A stretch of 62,360 nt of DNA from an uncultured Chloroflexota bacterium (GTDB taxonomy: Bacteria; Chloroflexota; Anaerolineae; Anaerolineales; Anaerolineaceae): the NCBI GenBank assembly GCA_902786265.1, contig CADACE010000029.1, positions 1 to 62,360 on the forward strand, read 5' to 3'. The notes under the pieces are model-generated. The model did no database searches. It saw nothing but the letters and a program-made list of their open reading frames with translations, and was not told the DNA's origin. This document shows, piece after piece, positions 53,478 through 61,886 of this stretch. Both the position numbers and the translations under genes were made by a program. Numbering within the stretch: position 1 is the first letter of the stretch; each line of letters opens with the position of its first letter.

Positions 53478-54740
53478 ATGAAAAATGTTGATATTGTCAT
53501 CATTGGCGGAGGCCCTGCCGGTCTGGCTGCGGCTATCGGTGCTTATGAAGCAGGCGCCCGCGATATTCTGATCCTGGAACGGGAAAACGCCCTGGGAGGG
53601 ATCCTCAAGCAGTGTATCCATAACGGTTTCGGTCTGCATACCTTCAAAGAAGAACTGACGGGCCCGGAATATGCCCAGCGCTTTATTGATAAAGTCCGGG
53701 AATATAACATTCCCTACCAGCTGGATTCCATGGTACTGGATATTAACGCGGAAAAAGTCATCACCTGCGTCAGCCGTGAGCATGGTGTGCAGCAGTTCAA
53801 AGCCGGAGCCATCATCCTCTGCATGGGCTGCCGGGAACGCCCCCGCGGCGCGCTGGGCACTCCGGGCGAACGCTGCTCCGGCATTTTCACAGCCGGCACA
53901 GCCCAGAAGCTGGTAAACCTGGAAGGTTACCTGCCCGGGAAGAAAGTCGTCATCCTCGGTTCCGGGGATATCGGGCTCATCATGGCCCGCCGCATGACCT
54001 TTATCGGCGCGGAAGTGCTTTGCTGTGTGGAAGTGATGCCCTTCAGCGGCGGTCTGAAACGAAATATTGTCCAGTGTCTGGATGACTATAACATTCCGCT
54101 TTACCTCAGCCACACCGTCATCGATATCCACGGCAAAGACCGGCTGACCGGTGTAACGATCGCAGAAGTGGATTCTCACATGAACCCGATCGCCGGGACA
54201 GAACAATATATCGAATGCGATACATTGCTGCTTTCGGTCGGTTTGCTGCCGGAAAATGAACTGAGTGAGATGGCAGGAGTCAAAATTTCACCCAATACCA
54301 GCGGCGCGGTCGTGGATGAAACCCTGCAGACCTCCGTTCCGGGGATCTTTGCCGCCGGCAACGTGCTGCACGTTCATGACCTTGTTGACTTTGTTTCGGA
54401 AGAATCCGAGCTGGCAGGGAAGAGCGCGGCTAATTACGTGAAACAGGCTCAGCAGGGAACCGTCTCCCATCGGCAGGTCGTTATGGGGAACGGGGTCAAT
54501 GCCATCGTCCCGCAGCAGATATCCTTCACACCGGATCACGACGTCCATATGATGTTCCGCCCGCGCGCGGTCTATAAAGGCGCGGTGATCACCGCAAGCG
54601 TTGGTGAGCAGACGCTTTACACAAAGAAAGCCAGGATCCTTGCCCCGGGTGAAATGGTCAACTTTACACTCAAGAAAGATGACCTGACCGCAGCAAATCC
54701 CGATTTACCGCTTACCGTTGAAATTAAGGAGGCAGCCTGA
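53478..54740 (+). CDS. FAD-dependent oxidoreductase, GlpB-like partner
   Basis: 420 residues of the pyridine nucleotide-disulfide oxidoreductase fold: FAD motif IVIIGGGPAGLAAAIGAYEAG, a second dinucleotide motif VVILGSGDIGLIMARRMTF, and FAD-contacting GIFAAGNVLHVHDLVDFV. CMGCRERPRG lies after the first domain. It probably passes electrons between the GlpA-like subunit and another carrier. The start at 53478 is chosen because AAGGGGA lies 8 bp upstream. It abuts the DUF1667 gene: the last base of the TGA stop... is shared with the next ATG region (54740). Confidence 0.88.
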   Translation: MKNVDIVIIGGGPAGLAAAIGAYEAGARDILILERENALGGILKQCIHNGFGLHTFKEELTGPEYAQRFIDKVREYNIPYQLDSMVLDINAEKVITCVSREHGVQQFKAGAIILCMGCRERPRGALGTPGERCSGIFTAGTAQKLVNLEGYLPGKKVVILGSGDIGLIMARRMTFIGAEVLCCVEVMPFSGGLKRNIVQCLDDYNIPLYLSHTVIDIHGKDRLTGVTIAEVDSHMNPIAGTEQYIECDTLLLSVGLLPENELSEMAGVKISPNTSGAVVDETLQTSVPGIFAAGNVLHVHDLVDFVSEESELAGKSAANYVKQAQQGTVSHRQVVMGNGVNAIVPQQISFTPDHDVHMMFRPRAVYKGAVITASVGEQTLYTKKARILAPGEMVNFTLKKDDLTAANPDLPLTVEIKEAA

Positions 54741-55096
54741 TGAACAAAATGTTGACTTGTATTGGATGCCCGATGGGCTGTCAGATCGAAGTGGAACTGG
54801 ATGACAACGGAAACTTTGTCAGTTCCAAAGGCTGGTCCTGCAACATCGGCAAACGCTACGCGCAGGAAGAGGTCACCGCACCGGTCCGCACCGTGACCGC
54901 GCTGGTGGAAGTAGAAGGGCGTCAGGAACCGCTTTCCGTCAAGACTGCCAACCCGATCCCGAAGGGAAAGATCTTTGACTGCCTCGCGGAATTGAAGAAA
55001 GTCAAAGTACACGCCCCGGTAGCCATCGGAGATGTCGTTGTCGAAAACCTCTGCGATACCGGAATATCGCTTGTAGCGACGAAGAATATTCTGTAA
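54740..55096 (+). CDS. DUF1667 family protein, probable metal-cluster subunit
   Basis: 118 residues. The N-terminal CIGCPMGCQIEV and the later WSCNIGKRYA give four conserved Cys, a likely iron-sulfur or zinc site. The remaining part, TAPVRTVTALVEVEG and PIPKGKIFDCLAELKKVKV, is the family core. DUF1667 genes regularly follow GlpA-like and GlpB-like genes in anaerobes, in the place taken by GlpC in E. coli. A function as electron-transfer subunit is inferred. Confidence 0.9.
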   Translation: MNKMLTCIGCPMGCQIEVELDDNGNFVSSKGWSCNIGKRYAQEEVTAPVRTVTALVEVEGRQEPLSVKTANPIPKGKIFDCLAELKKVKVHAPVAIGDVVVENLCDTGISLVATKNIL

Positions 55097-55123
55097 CAGT
55101 CAGGTTTAAATCAATTAATACAA

Positions 55124-55160
55124 AGACGGCTCTTTACCGCAGCATAAGAGCCGTCTCTGT
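55124..55160 (+). terminator. Terminator of the glpK operon
   Basis: AGACGGCTCTT (55124-55134) pairs with AAGAGCCGTCT (55146-55156), an 11-bp perfect stem with an 11-nt loop, followed by CTGTTTT. Confidence 0.85.
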
Positions 55161-55192
55161 TTTCCCCCATTTGGAACACGAATTTATAAAGA

Positions 55193-55230
55193 AAAAAGCA
55201 GGGAGAATACCGAGATCCTTCCTGCTTTTC
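55193..55230 (-). terminator. Terminator of the ABC importer operon
   Basis: AAAAGCAGG (55194-55202) pairs with CCTGCTTTT (55221-55229). On the minus strand the hairpin is followed by T-rich sequence. It lies 25 bp past the last permease stop. Confidence 0.75.
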
Positions 55231-55253
55231 TATATTACAGTGATCCGGGAATA

Positions 55254-56078
55254 TTATCCCTTCAAGCCGCCTCTCGCGACACCGTTGACAATGTACTTGC
55301 GGGCAAAGAGGAAGAGGATCAGCATCGGCAAAACCACGATGGTCGCGGCAGCCATCATCACTTCATTCCTTGCGCCGCCTTCGGTCACGAAGTTATAAAG
55401 ACCGAACGGCAGGGTGCGGACATTTGCGGAGCTGGTGGCCAGCATAGGCCACAGGAAGCTGTTCCAGCTGGCGATGGCATTCAGCAGAATAATCGTCACC
55501 AGCGAAGGCTTCGCGATCGGCACCATCACCCGCCACAGATATTTCCAATCCGAGCATCCGTCCACCCGGGCTGCCTGATAGAGGCTGTCCGGCACCGTAT
55601 CGAAGAAGTTCTTCAGAATATAGGTGTAGAAGATGGAGGACATAAACGGAATGATCATCGCCCAGAGTGTATCATGCATATTCCATTTGACAACCGTGCG
55701 GTAGTTGGTGATGATGAGCATTTCAAAAGGAACCATCATCATTGCCAGCAGCGCACCGAATATTGCGGAACGTCCCGGAAAACGCAGACGGGAAAAGGCG
55801 AATGCCCCGAGAATGGTCGTGAATGTACAGACCGATACGGAACTGATGACCACGATCAGTGAGTTCAAAAAGTATTTCGCGAACGGAGCAGTCTCAAACG
55901 CGAATTGATAGTTTCCGAAATACAGCGACTTCGGCAGCCATTGCGGCGGAAAAACACTGACCTCCTGGCTGGTTTTGAAGGATCCCGTGATCATCCAGAA
56001 AAACGGGAAGACCATGATGATCGCGCCGAGTACCAGGAAGAGATAAGTCAAAATCGAAGAGATTTTTATTTTTTTCAT
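55254..56078 (-). CDS. ABC sugar-type importer permease (MalG/UgpE family)
   Basis: 274 residues with six membrane helices. The cytoplasmic EAA loop reads YQAARVDGCSDWKYLWRVMVPIAKPSL (quoted from YQAARVDGCSDWKYLW), where it docks on the ATPase. The N-terminus MKKIKISSILTYLFLVLG is the first helix. The ATG at 56078 is preferred because AAGGAG lies 6 bp before it; the frame opens at 56093. A 130-bp palindromic repeat separates it from the partner permease, which is unusual within an operon. Confidence 0.92.
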   Translation of the reverse strand: MKKIKISSILTYLFLVLGAIIMVFPFFWMITGSFKTSQEVSVFPPQWLPKSLYFGNYQFAFETAPFAKYFLNSLIVVISSVSVCTFTTILGAFAFSRLRFPGRSAIFGALLAMMMVPFEMLIITNYRTVVKWNMHDTLWAMIIPFMSSIFYTYILKNFFDTVPDSLYQAARVDGCSDWKYLWRVMVPIAKPSLVTIILLNAIASWNSFLWPMLATSSANVRTLPFGLYNFVTEGGARNEVMMAAATIVVLPMLILFLFARKYIVNGVARGGLKG

Positions 56079-56093
56079 CGAAACTCCTTTCAT

Positions 56094-56222
56094 TAGGGGT
56101 TAGGGTATAGGATATAGGGGATAGTGGTTAGTTCCATCCGCAGTGTATACTGCTTTTTCATGAAGCTATACAACTTTCTGCATACACTAACTACTGATCC
56201 CTAATCCCTAAAACCTGATCCC
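56094..56222. repeat. Structured GGGATTA-type repeat inside the ABC importer operon
   Basis: The left part (56094-56130) reads ATTAGGGGTTAGGGTATAGG and on; the right part (56188-56222) reads CTAATCCCTAAAACCTGATC. They are imperfect reverse complements. Nearer the centre AGTGTATAC (56142-56150) pairs with GCATACACT (56180-56188). The transcript of the operon would carry a long hairpin between the two permease genes. Confidence 0.75.
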
Positions 56223-56224
56223 TA

Positions 56225-57136
56225 TTAATACTTCCACTTCTTCTGGATCAGCTGCTGGATCTGTGTAAACACAAAGATGATCAGGAACAGGATGATCGCG
56301 GCAGCAGCGGCATAACCGTATTTCGGTGGAGTCCGTCCGCGGAACTGGTCATAGATATAGTACACCATGGTATAAAGGTTCTTCCCGACACCCGGTCCGG
56401 AGAACAGAGGGAACAGTTCATTGAACACCTTGAACGCGCTGATGGAGTTGATGATCAGCACCAGAAAGATAGTTGGTGAAAGCAGCGGGACGGTGATGCG
56501 GAAAAAGATGCGCAGGTCCTTCGCGCCATCCACACGGGCCGCGGTATAAAACATCGGGTCGATGTTCTGCAGACCGGAAAGCAAGAGGATGATCGTAAAC
56601 GGCATCATCGACCATATCCCGTATATCGCCAGCGCCCAGAAGTTCGCGCTTGGTTCCTGCAGCCAGTTTACCGGTTCAATATGGAATATTCCGAGAAGCC
56701 AGTTAATGACACCGAACTTGTAATTGAACATATATTTCCATGTCAACCCAACCGCCGTGACGGAGGTCACCATCGGCAGGAAGTAAGCCGTCTGGAACAG
56801 AGCCCGCAGCTTGATGTTCTTGTTCAGCAATGTGGCGATCACGATGGAAAGACACATGGAGATCGGGATCGCGATCAGTACATATTTGAAGGTGATGCCG
56901 ATGGCATTTTTAAAATCACGGCTGTTGAGAACATAAATATAGTTGTCAAAGCCAAAGCCGTCATAAGCACCGTTAAGATACTTATAATTTTTCTTGAACG
57001 ACATTATAAGTACGTTTATGATCGGGTACAGCGAGAAAACGATCACACCGACCGCAAACGGTGCCAGATACAAAAGGGGCTTTATTTTCATCAGCGCGTT
57101 ATAAAGCCCGCGGTTTTTTTCCCTGAGTTTGTTCAT
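56225..57136 (-). CDS. ABC sugar-type importer permease (MalF/UgpA family)
   Basis: 303 residues with six membrane helices; the EAA loop is YTAARVDGAKDLRIFFRITV, used to contact the ATPase. LYLAPFAVGVIVFSLYPI at the N-terminus is typical of the family. It pairs with the downstream MalG-type permease. It overlaps the ATPase gene by 4 bp. The importer type covers sugars and glycerol-phosphate compounds. Confidence 0.92.
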   Translation of the reverse strand: MNKLREKNRGLYNALMKIKPLLYLAPFAVGVIVFSLYPIINVLIMSFKKNYKYLNGAYDGFGFDNYIYVLNSRDFKNAIGITFKYVLIAIPISMCLSIVIATLLNKNIKLRALFQTAYFLPMVTSVTAVGLTWKYMFNYKFGVINWLLGIFHIEPVNWLQEPSANFWALAIYGIWSMMPFTIILLLSGLQNIDPMFYTAARVDGAKDLRIFFRITVPLLSPTIFLVLIINSISAFKVFNELFPLFSGPGVGKNLYTMVYYIYDQFRGRTPPKYGYAAAAAIILFLIIFVFTQIQQLIQKKWKY

Positions 57137-58191
57137 CTGATACGCTCCCCTGTTTCCGCGTCAAAGACGAATACGCCCTTGCGGCGGAGGCCGATCTGCA
57201 CTCTGTCACCGGCTTTCAGCTCCTGATCAGAGTCGATATAAGCGCGGACTTCAAAATCGCCGAGTTTGAGGTAAACCAGCTTTTCCTTTCCCATAACAAA
57301 GACACGGATCACACGCGCGTCCATCACGGGGTCATTGCTGTTCACCAGGAAGCTTTCCGCGCGGATGGAGAAATGCACCGGATGACCTTCCTTGACATTT
57401 TCAAGACCGCTCAGTTTGCAAAGCGGTCCGCTGTCGATCCGGATTCCGCCATTCTCAATATGTCCGAAGACCTTATTGATCGGAGGAGTACCGAGGAAGT
57501 CCGCGACAAATTCATTTGCCGGTTCATCATAAAGCTCCTGCGGCTGTGCTTCCTGCTGCAGGACACCCAGCTTCATCAGGATGATGGAGTCGGAGATAGA
57601 CATCGCCTCTTCCTGGTCGTGGGTAACAAATACGCTGGTAACACCGGTTTCCAGCTGAATACGGCGGATCTCTTCACGCATCTCGATACGCAGACGGGCA
57701 TCCAGGTTGGAAAGGGGCTCATCCAGAAGCAGCAGCTGCGGCTGCTTGATCAGCGCGCGGGCAATCGCGACACGCTGCTGCTGACCGCCGGAAAGCTGTC
57801 CCGGTTTGCGGTCAAGGAAGTTGTCCACATGCACCAGTTTTGCCATTTCGAAGGCTTTTTCTTTTCGTTCATCCTTCGCGACATTCTTGATTTCCAGCGG
57901 GAAAGCGATGTTTTCCTGCACAGACATATGCGGATAAAGCGCGTAATTCTGGAACACCAGACCAATACCGCGGTCAGCCGGTTCCATATCGGTCACATCA
58001 CGGTTGTCGAACCAAATCTTGCCGCTTGTGACGGGAATAATACCTGAAAGCATGTTCAGGATCGTACTTTTACCGCATCCGGAGGGTCCCAGAAGGCAGG
58101 TCAGCTCTCCGGAATCCAGCACAGCGTTGAAGTTTTCAACCGCGGCTGTTTTCCCAAAGTGTTTGGTGAGATTTTCAAGTCTTACTTCCAT
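57133..58191 (-). CDS. ABC importer ATPase (MalK/UgpC family)
   Basis: About 352 residues. The N-terminal ATPase domain has Walker A GPSGCGKSTILNML, Q-loop LVFQNYALYPHMSV, signature LSGGQQQRVAIAR, Walker B LLLLDEPLSNLDARLR and the switch VTHDQEEAM. The C-terminal TOBE/OB region (about 235-352) is characteristic of the MalK-UgpC group. The ATG at 58191 (MEVRLENLTKHFG) is chosen since the longer frame to 58236 would overlap the phosphodiesterase gene. Confidence 0.94.
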   Translation of the reverse strand: MEVRLENLTKHFGKTAAVENFNAVLDSGELTCLLGPSGCGKSTILNMLSGIIPVTSGKIWFDNRDVTDMEPADRGIGLVFQNYALYPHMSVQENIAFPLEIKNVAKDERKEKAFEMAKLVHVDNFLDRKPGQLSGGQQQRVAIARALIKQPQLLLLDEPLSNLDARLRIEMREEIRRIQLETGVTSVFVTHDQEEAMSISDSIILMKLGVLQQEAQPQELYDEPANEFVADFLGTPPINKVFGHIENGGIRIDSGPLCKLSGLENVKEGHPVHFSIRAESFLVNSNDPVMDARVIRVFVMGKEKLVYLKLGDFEVRAYIDSDQELKAGDRVQIGLRRKGVFVFDAETGERIR

Positions 58192-58216
58192 AGATACACA
58201 ACACCTTTCTTCCCCG

Positions 58217-59524
58217 TCAGTCCGCGAGGATCTCATTAATCACATGGCCTTCACACTTGTCCATGTTCAATCCAACCATAGCCGCCATTGTCGGCGCTTC
58301 ATTGATCATCTTTGTCCGCGGGATCACGGCACCCTTTCGTACCGATGGTCCGCTGGCAAAAAATGTGGTCGTTTCATTTCTTTCCGGCAAATGTCCGTGG
58401 CTGGCGACTGAGAAATAAAGTCCCGGTCCCAGATGGACCTTGAAAATATCTTCTCCCGCAAGCGTGGCTTCAAATTCCGTCGGCTCTTCTTCGGTTCCTT
58501 CAATGACAAAATCCAGCGGTCCTTCCAGTCCGTACCGTTCCAGAACCTCTTCCTTTGTCATCACCACACCGATCGGGAATTCCGGATCATCGCGCAGGCT
58601 CAAAAGGTAGTCATAGACCTTCTTCGCCATTTCTTTGTCATCCGGGTCCTTCAGCTTCACCCACCCTGACATACAGGTGGAGAAGCAATAAGCGTCATAA
58701 TCCAGTAAATTATTATTCTCGTCAGTCCGGATGAACCCGGCATTTCGCAGCACCATATTCATATTGACATAATGCTGAATGTTTTGATGCCCATGGTCGC
58801 CCATTATGACAAAATTCGTATTTTCATAATCGCCATAGCGCTTTACAGCTTCTTCAAGAACAGCAAATTCCTGATCATGCTTACGCAGCTGTTCGTAAAC
58901 CTGCGGAGCGTAGAGCCCGTGATTATGCCGCTTGGTGTCCAGATCGCACATCTTGACATACATCAGATCCGGCTGTCCGAAGTCGCGGAGAAGGTCCGGC
59001 GCCACCGCCATCGTGAACAGATCCAGACTGCGTTCCTCTCCCACCAGGAAGCGGCCGTATTTCCAGAAATATTCATCCAGCAGGCTCTGTGTCGCGTTTC
59101 CGGACAGGAACTGCATCGCGTCATAACCGGAGTAATGGTAGGGAACGATCATCGGCAGATTATAATCAATATCCGCGCCGCCCGATACCGGCCAGCTCAG
59201 AGAACAGGTTTTCAGCCCCGCACGCCGCGCGTAATCAAAGATGGTATCACACTTGATTTCACTGCGCTTACTGTACCACGGAGCATTGTTGTTTTCCACT
59301 TCCAGTTTTTCGTTATGAGGGATGCCATGCCCTTTTACGGTATTGCCGGTAACGATGGCACAGTGGCAGGGATAAGTAAATGAAGGATAGATCGGCTCAA
59401 CATGCTCGATCAGGGCTCCTTCACGCAGCACCCGGCCCATGTGCGGCAGATTTCTGATAAATTCAACATCCGATGCACACAAAGCGTCCAGCAAAAAGAC
59501 AAGCAGTTTTCGGTTCCCATTCAT
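58217..59524 (-). CDS. Type I phosphodiesterase / nucleotide pyrophosphatase-like (alkaline phosphatase superfamily)
   Basis: 435 residues without signal peptide. LVFLLDALCASDVEFI supplies the first metal Asp, and PSFTYPCHCAIVTGNT has the Thr nucleophile in the NPP pattern. MGDHGHQNI supplies Asp/His ligands, and ASHGHLPERNETTTFF the last His. The family cleaves phosphodiesters, including glycerophosphodiesters in some members. It is the first gene of the operon feeding the Ugp-like ATPase and permeases, with an extended -10 promoter at 59557-59565. Confidence 0.88.
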   Translation of the reverse strand: MNGNRKLLVFLLDALCASDVEFIRNLPHMGRVLREGALIEHVEPIYPSFTYPCHCAIVTGNTVKGHGIPHNEKLEVENNNAPWYSKRSEIKCDTIFDYARRAGLKTCSLSWPVSGGADIDYNLPMIVPYHYSGYDAMQFLSGNATQSLLDEYFWKYGRFLVGEERSLDLFTMAVAPDLLRDFGQPDLMYVKMCDLDTKRHNHGLYAPQVYEQLRKHDQEFAVLEEAVKRYGDYENTNFVIMGDHGHQNIQHYVNMNMVLRNAGFIRTDENNNLLDYDAYCFSTCMSGWVKLKDPDDKEMAKKVYDYLLSLRDDPEFPIGVVMTKEEVLERYGLEGPLDFVIEGTEEEPTEFEATLAGEDIFKVHLGPGLYFSVASHGHLPERNETTTFFASGPSVRKGAVIPRTKMINEAPTMAAMVGLNMDKCEGHVINEILAD

Positions 59525-59556
59525 AAGCGAATCTCTCTTGTATAAGATTTTTATTA

Positions 59557-59584
59557 ATTATAGCAGATTTAATAAATTCTTCAA
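59557..59584 (-). promoter_or_regulatory. Promoter of the phosphodiesterase-ABC importer operon
   Basis: On the minus strand TTGAAG (59579-59584), a 16-bp spacer and TG-C-TATAAT (59557-59565) form the best full promoter in the window. Confidence 0.6.
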
Positions 59585-59650
59585 TGAGATTTTTTAGGAA
59601 TTTCCCTGTTTATTGAAAAAATGCGTTATGATTAATAGAAGGATAGAAAA

Positions 59651-59666
59651 AGGGCTGGACAGCCCT
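59651..59666 (+). other. Small hairpin in the 5' leader of the solute-binding protein gene
   Basis: AGGGCT-ggac-AGCCCT lies just upstream of the ribosome-binding site AAGAGGAG. It may stabilise the mRNA of this abundantly needed protein. Confidence 0.45.
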
Positions 59667-59686
59667 CCAAAAAAGAGGAGATTTTT

Positions 59687-60922
59687 ATGAAGAAGAATCT
59701 GTTTGTTTTTGTTTTGGCCGCCGTCATGGTTTTCTGCCTGGCCGGCGCCGCAGCCGCTGCTGACAAAACCACCGTCACCTGGTGGCACACCTTCACCAAT
59801 GATCAGAAGGATACTCTTGAAGCCATCATCGCTGATTTTAATGCGGCACATGATGACATCGAAGTCGTTGCTGAATCCCAGCCGCTGGATGGTTTCGGCA
59901 CCAAGGTCTATGAAGCTGTTTCCAATGGCACCGGTCCGGATATCATCTTTGATTATGCTTCCAAGATGCCTGAATATGTTGAATATGGTCTCGCCCCGGA
60001 TATCAACGATTATCTGACCATGGACTATAAAGGCCGCGTTTCCGCCGGCGTCTATAATGAAGGCACTGCTTTTTCCGACAATGGTCTGCACGCGATCGCT
60101 GTTCAGATCACAGGTCCGATCATGTTCTACAACAAGACCATCTTCGATGAACTCGGACTCGAATGCCCGAAGACCTGGGATGATATCACCGAAGCTTCCA
60201 AGAAGATCTATGAAGCCAAGGGTATTCCGGGATTTGCTTTCGACTCCCTCACCGATGGTTTCCAGAGCCTTCTGCTGCAGAGCGGCGGCGAATATGTTGA
60301 TATTGAAAACAAGAAGGTTCTCTTCAACACACCGGAATTCGAAGCCATCGTCAAGTGGTATGCTGACGGCGTTCAGGCCGGCTATTTCGGTCTGGCACCG
60401 ACCACCGGCAACTACTTCTCCAATGATATGTGCGCAAAAGCCCTGGCTTCCTATGTAGGATCTTCCGCCGGTCTGCCGTATCTTGATCTGGGTGATGATG
60501 AACTGGCCGCAGCCCCGATGCCGAAGACCACCGACGGCGTTGACTGGGTTCCGTTCTGGGATCGCTCCGCGCTGATCTTTTCCTCAACTCCTGAACGGGA
60601 AAAGGCTGCTGTAGAATTTATTGAATTCTTCACTACTCCTGAAAACGCTGCGAAGTGGGCTATTTCCCTCGTCGCTTTCACTCCTTTCAAGGACGCTGCC
60701 GAACTTCCGGAATTTAAGGAATTCCTTGCTTCCAACATGGCTCTGCAGGCACTCAGCGAACAGATGGAATATGCCCATGTCTTACCGGCCTTCCCGGGTG
60801 CAGATACCGTCCGTGATGAGATCAAATATCTTGTCCAGCGCGCTGCCTCCGGTCAGATGACCCCGGCGGAAGCCATCGCAGAAGCTGTCGAACACTGCGA
60901 AGAAGCGATGAACGACTTCTAA
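59687..60922 (+). CDS. Extracellular solute-binding protein of the ABC importer (family 1, UgpB-like)
   Basis: 411 residues. A signal peptide (MKKNLFVFVLAAVMVFCLAG, cut after AAAA) is followed by TVTWWHTFTNDQKDTLEAII, the usual WWH start of the family. PDIIFDYASKMPEYVEYGL and DDITEASKKIYEAKGIPGFA are the lobe motifs, and a C-terminal SBP helix pair closes the protein. It lacks a lipobox, so it would be released or held by other means. It is divergent from the importer operon, and GAGGAG serves as ribosome-binding site. The ligand is inferred from the glp context to be a glycerol-phosphate compound; sugars cannot be excluded. Confidence 0.9.
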   Translation: MKKNLFVFVLAAVMVFCLAGAAAAADKTTVTWWHTFTNDQKDTLEAIIADFNAAHDDIEVVAESQPLDGFGTKVYEAVSNGTGPDIIFDYASKMPEYVEYGLAPDINDYLTMDYKGRVSAGVYNEGTAFSDNGLHAIAVQITGPIMFYNKTIFDELGLECPKTWDDITEASKKIYEAKGIPGFAFDSLTDGFQSLLLQSGGEYVDIENKKVLFNTPEFEAIVKWYADGVQAGYFGLAPTTGNYFSNDMCAKALASYVGSSAGLPYLDLGDDELAAAPMPKTTDGVDWVPFWDRSALIFSSTPEREKAAVEFIEFFTTPENAAKWAISLVAFTPFKDAAELPEFKEFLASNMALQALSEQMEYAHVLPAFPGADTVRDEIKYLVQRAASGQMTPAEAIAEAVEHCEEAMNDF

Positions 60923-60956
60923 ATCGTGATCAGTGTTCAGTGGTCAGATCATATAT
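60923..60956 (+). repeat. Short copy of the GTGATCAGTG repeat vocabulary after the binding-protein gene
   Basis: Directly after the stop come GTGATCAGTGTTCAGTGG and TCAGATC, wording shared with the 1172-1300 island (GTGATCAGTGATCGGTGG). Confidence 0.55.
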
Positions 60957-60995
60957 CTTCTGCACCGCTGAATAACCACTAAATCAATGAATTTC

Positions 60996-61033
60996 AAAAT
61001 ACACCGAAAATTGTTTTTCGGTGTATTTTTTTT
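60996..61033 (+). terminator. Rho-independent terminator of the solute-binding protein gene
   Basis: AAAATACACCGAAAA (60996-61010) pairs with TTTTCGGTGTATTTT (61015-61029), 15 bp with a 4-nt loop, and the T-run continues to 61033. Confidence 0.93.
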
Positions 61034-61062
61034 GTTTAGACCGTTTTGTATCTGATGAAATA

Positions 61063-61071
61063 TGCTAAAAT
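61063..61071 (+). promoter_or_regulatory. Extended -10 promoter of the flavin-binding protein gene
   Basis: TG-C-TAAAAT lies 28 bp before the ATG at 61100, with GCAGGAG as ribosome-binding site. The same string occurs at 3419. Confidence 0.5.
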
Positions 61072-61099
61072 CTAATCATAAAACAGCAGGAGTTATATT

Positions 61100-61576
61100 A
61101 TGTTCAGAAATGTTACACGAATCAAACAGGTCCTTTCCAATGAAGAATGCATCTCCATCCTGAAAAAGCAGCTGCGCGGGGTGCTCTCCGTGCTGGGAGA
61201 TGATGATTACCCTTACGGGATGCCGCTGAACCATTATTACAACGAAGAGGATGGAAAGCTATATTTTCATTCCGGGAAAAAAGGGCACAAGATCGATGCC
61301 ATTCTGCGCCACCCGAAGGCTTCCTTCTGCGTCTATGATGAGGGAACCCGTGAGAACGGGAACTGGTATCTGACGATACGCAGCGTGATCGTTTTCGGGA
61401 AGATCGAAATGGTTGAGGACCGGGAGAAAATATATGATATTGCCCGGAAGCTGAGCTATAAATTCACAAATGATGAAGCCTACATAGAACATGAAGTTGA
61501 AAATTCCGGCCCCGGTACCCTGATGTTCGCCCTTATCCCCGAACACATCACCGGGAAGTGGGTGACGGAAAGGTAG
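61100..61576 (+). CDS. Pyridoxamine 5'-phosphate oxidase-like flavin-binding protein
   Basis: 158 residues of the split-barrel flavin fold. GVLSVLGDDDYPYGMPLNHYYNEEDGKLYFH includes the FMN-binding strand pair (quoted: YGMPLNHYYNEEDGKLYFH), followed by GKKGHKIDAILRHPKASFCVYD, the usual GxKxxxl segment. SVIVFGKIEMVED is the third strand block. Relatives are NimA-like nitroreductase or F420/FMN proteins of unknown substrate. It is monocistronic; the telomere-like repeat begins right after its stop. Confidence 0.88.
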   Translation: MFRNVTRIKQVLSNEECISILKKQLRGVLSVLGDDDYPYGMPLNHYYNEEDGKLYFHSGKKGHKIDAILRHPKASFCVYDEGTRENGNWYLTIRSVIVFGKIEMVEDREKIYDIARKLSYKFTNDEAYIEHEVENSGPGTLMFALIPEHITGKWVTER

Positions 61577-61886
61577 TATTCAGGGATTAGGGATTAGGGA
61601 TTAGGGATTAGGGATTAGGGATTTGGGTATAGGTTATAGGGTATAGGGGATAGGGTTTAGGCGATAGGTATTGTACATAGGTTATTTTCTTCACACTATC
61701 GTCTGTCATCTACCACCTATCACCTGGATCCTATCGCCTATATTCTATCGCTTATTGCCTCTCTCCGATTTCCTATCGCCTATTCCCTATCACCCATCGC
61801 CTATTCTTTTTCGCCTATAGCCTATTGCCTATCGCCTCCACCTATCCACTAATCCCTACACCCTAATCCCTAACCCCTAACCCCAA
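61577..61886. repeat. Telomere-like GGGATTA repeat island with long imperfect inverted repeat
   Basis: Five perfect tandem GGGATTA units and one GGGATTT (61582-61623) are followed by degenerate GGTATAGG/GGCGATAGG units to about 61685. From about 61700 the wording becomes C-rich (CTATCGCCTATTCCCTATC.., ending CCCTAATCCCTAACCCCTAA). The right part is a degenerate reverse complement of the left. The G-tracts satisfy the pattern of a G-quadruplex (GGG with 4-nt spacers). No gene is seen in it. Confidence 0.85.

Noticed and set aside
53442..54206. 254-codon frame antisense to the GlpB-like gene
   Set aside because: The sense strand encodes a complete FAD oxidoreductase in operon; the antisense frame lacks any motif or ribosome-binding site.
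59613..59632. TTGAAA and TATGAT as promoter of the solute-binding protein gene
   Set aside because: The two boxes are only 8 bp apart, far from the ~17 bp needed, so the pair cannot form one promoter; the true promoter is not resolved.
61582..61623. Eukaryotic telomere contamination
   Set aside because: The unit is the 7-mer GGGATTA, not TTAGGG, and it grades into degenerate words in a bacterial context with inverted complement.
61577..61886. Possible CRISPR array
   Set aside because: The units are adjacent 7-bp words without unique spacers of constant length, and no cas gene is near.
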